NCBI RefSeq assembly: GCF_900156685.1
Contig: NZ_FTOJ01000008.1
Coordinates: 1-64,000, forward strand
Reading direction: 5' to 3'
Origin: Chryseobacterium piscicola
GTDB taxonomy: Bacteria; Bacteroidota; Bacteroidia; Flavobacteriales; Weeksellaceae
Length of the DNA stretch: 64,000 nucleotides
Shown one piece after another: positions 62,608 to 64,000 of this stretch (positions within the stretch are counted from its first letter, which is position 1; every line of letters begins with the position of its first letter). The notes below the pieces were generated by a model. That model saw only the letters and a list, made by a program, of their open reading frames with translations. It ran no database searches and had not been told where the DNA came from. The position numbers and the translations under genes were made by a program.

Positions 62608-62652
62608 TCATTCCGCAGGAATCTAAGCTGTTGAAAGGTTTCTGTGGAATGA
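62608..62652. repeat. second dispersed palindromic element
   Basis: TCATTCCGCAGGAA (62608-62621) and TTTCTGTGGAATGA (62639-62652) are near-perfect inverted copies around a 17-base loop. It lies right at the end of the Imm35-like gene and may also serve as its terminator. Confidence 0.6.
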
Positions 62653-62655
62653 TAT

Positions 62656-63252
62656 TTACTTAATTTCTGAAAGTGTCCATCTTAAATAAATATTAGTATT
62701 GATGAGATCAATAAGAACATCTTCTAAATATTCATCAAAGTTGTGACCTAAATTCGCAGGTGTTTGTTGTAAAACTTCTTTAAGTTTTTCTTTTGTGTAA
62801 TAGTGCCTTTTCACTTCATTGTTTTCATCACGTAAAAGATAATAGATTTTGTTTCTTAGCAAAACAGTTGTTAACTCGTCAAGTTCTTTATAATCTTCAT
62901 ATTCTTCATCTTCGTGAATGTCATTGATTATTAAATCATAATTATTGTTTTGAATATTATAATCTTCTTGAAAAATTCTTATTAATCTTTCCTTATTTAA
63001 TTTTTTGATTACTTCAAGTAAAGCTTGTTTGTGACCTGTAGCACTTCCAAACTCAAATATTCTTCCATCTTTTTTTACAAGAAGTATTGGACCTTGACCG
63101 ATTAACATTACTTTTTTATCCTTTGCTTGGTAACCGAAAACGAAAAGATCATCATAATCTTCTGTGTAACTGACTTCAACATGATCTCCTTCATTGTTTA
63201 GGACGTATTCTCTGGCTATTTTTAAATATTCATCTTTTGAGTTTTCTTGCAT
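62656..63252 (-). CDS. Imm35-like putative immunity protein
   Basis: A very acidic 198-residue protein. The first 90 residues (YLKIAREYVLNNEG, LFVFGYQAKDKK, LIGQGPILLVKKDGRIFEFG) resemble the Imm35/YrhB pattern, in which a strand with G.GP.LV...G is conserved. The C-terminal half is unrelated and helical. Imm35-like proteins are predicted toxin immunity factors, but no toxin gene is visible beside it. The call is tentative. Confidence 0.45.
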   Translation of the reverse strand: MQENSKDEYLKIAREYVLNNEGDHVEVSYTEDYDDLFVFGYQAKDKKVMLIGQGPILLVKKDGRIFEFGSATGHKQALLEVIKKLNKERLIRIFQEDYNIQNNNYDLIINDIHEDEEYEDYKELDELTTVLLRNKIYYLLRDENNEVKRHYYTKEKLKEVLQQTPANLGHNFDEYLEDVLIDLINTNIYLRWTLSEIK

Positions 63253-63390
63253 TTTATTTTAAGTGTTTTTTGTGAAGATTGTTTAAAAAGTTTTTGCGAT
63301 TGAAGTTTTTTATGAAACCAAATGTTTCTCCCTTTATTAAAACATTTTTTAAAATTACTAAAGTATTCTCTTTCTTTATAATATTGTTGT

Positions 63391-64000
63391 TTACTTTTCT
63401 AATAGATTTCTAACATTTTTTTCAATTTCTTTTTTTATTGGAAGTAATTTTTCAGGCACTTTTTTGTAAGCGGAAAATGCTTTCATTCTTATTTCACGAT
63501 CAGGTTGAGTATCCATTTTTCTCAAAAAATGATTTTGAAAATAATCATTGTAAATTTCTCCTATTTCAGATATATAATTTTCTATTAAAGCTTCTAATTC
63601 TTGATTGAAATATATTCTATTGTCAACAAAATGATTTGTAAAATTATAATGAGCTTCGAGAAATTCTTTTTGGTGATTATCTTCATTCTCTGTAGCAGTA
63701 ATGTTTTCAGGGATAAACTTTGCAGGAGAAATATACTGATTAATTTTACTTACAGTTTTATTAAGTAATTTATAACTTTCTTCAAGAACTGAAAATCGCT
63801 TTTCATGTAACTTAGTGAATTTAAAATTCTCTTTAGATTTTAAGGAATTTATTTCTGCTTGAAAATTTGCAATTTCAAATGAATGTTGTTTTTTTAAGGC
63901 TTCAAGTTTTTCGTCAAATGTACTTTTTACATTTCCTTTAATTTTCTCAGTAATATATAATGTGATTAGTGTGCCTAAAGTTGTGGGTAGTATAGAATAT
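63391..64000 (-). CDS. partial membrane-anchored coiled-coil protein, cut by the window edge
   Basis: On the minus strand one frame is open from the window end to a TAA at 63391-63393, about 203 codons, with no stop and no start inside the window. It begins in a hydrophobic segment (ILPTTLGTLITLYI), followed by a Lys/Glu-rich coiled coil (EKLEALKKQHSFEIANFQAE) and a helical C-terminal part ending KNVRNLLEK. It looks like an N-terminally anchored protein with a cytoplasmic coiled coil. I do not recognise the family. Confidence 0.7.
   Translation of the reverse strand, partial: YSILPTTLGTLITLYITEKIKGNVKSTFDEKLEALKKQHSFEIANFQAEINSLKSKENFKFTKLHEKRFSVLEESYKLLNKTVSKINQYISPAKFIPENITATENEDNHQKEFLEAHYNFTNHFVDNRIYFNQELEALIENYISEIGEIYNDYFQNHFLRKMDTQPDREIRMKAFSAYKKVPEKLLPIKKEIEKNVRNLLEK

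Overview
The window reads as chromosome of a flavobacterium, most like Chryseobacterium and its relatives. The DNA is AT-rich. Promoter-like sites follow the Bacteroidetes pattern (TTTG, about 18 bases, TAnnTTTG) and Shine-Dalgarno signals are weak. Typical family members are present: GSCFA, DUF47 plus PiT, OMP beta-barrels, DUF6438, WYL regulators and DEAD-box helicases with a basic tail. There is no rRNA, CRISPR array, transposase or integrase.

Region 1 (814-36095) is a surface polysaccharide locus of the Wzx/Wzy type, plus-strand except for one gene. It holds Wza-like and Wzc-like export proteins, a Wzx flippase, an EpsG/Wzy-type polymerase, at least five glycosyltransferases, a PglC-like initiator and five precursor modules. 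(a) A WbpM/PglF-like 4,6-dehydratase and a PglE-like aminotransferase sit at opposite ends of the locus; with a PglD/NeuD-like acyltransferase and the initiator they suggest a bacillosamine-like first sugar. (b) A UDP-HexNAc 6-dehydrogenase gives a uronic acid. (c) A split mannose-1-P guanylyltransferase/cupin pair gives GDP-mannose. (d) A complete CDP-3,6-dideoxyhexose set is present. (e) An N-acetyl-sugar amidotransferase with HisH and HisF homologues precedes a CapE/cupin/2-epimerase/reductase set, pointing to an acetamidino 2,6-dideoxy-L-hexosamine.

Inside the locus (28984-34869) is a compact acyl-synthesis module: two KAS III-like enzymes, a tiny acyl carrier protein, a FabG-like reductase, a Rieske oxygenase and a PaaE-type reductase on the opposite strand with its own promoter and terminator. 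I infer that it builds a hydroxylated acyl group for an amino sugar. This is one of the two most interesting parts of the window.

Region 2 (36200-41250) is the other. A tRNA-Pro/tRNA-Arg pair with its terminator occurs twice as a near-identical repeat of about 218 bp, 4053 bp apart. Between the copies lie four genes resembling extracellular contractile injection system (eCIS) accessory parts: a Pvc16/DUF4255-like protein, a stand-alone C-terminal domain of an eCIS tape-measure protein, a PG-binding plus CHAP enzyme and a GH46-like enzyme. No sheath, tube or baseplate gene is in the window.

Region 3 (41386-47141) has an AmiD-like amidase, a small glycan cluster (two glycosyltransferases, flippase, FkbM methyltransferase) and a small conserved protein. 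Region 4 (47251-49432) has a dead PD-(D/E)XK-like nuclease gene touching a WYL regulator, then DUF2461. Region 5 (49706-64000) is mostly housekeeping: two DEAD-box helicases, DUF47/PiT phosphate uptake, a polyprenyl synthetase, GSCFA, TatD, Obg, adenylate kinase and HPRT, with dispersed palindromic repeats. It ends with an Imm35-like protein and a membrane-anchored coiled-coil protein cut by the window edge.

All functions come from reading motifs by eye. No database search was run.
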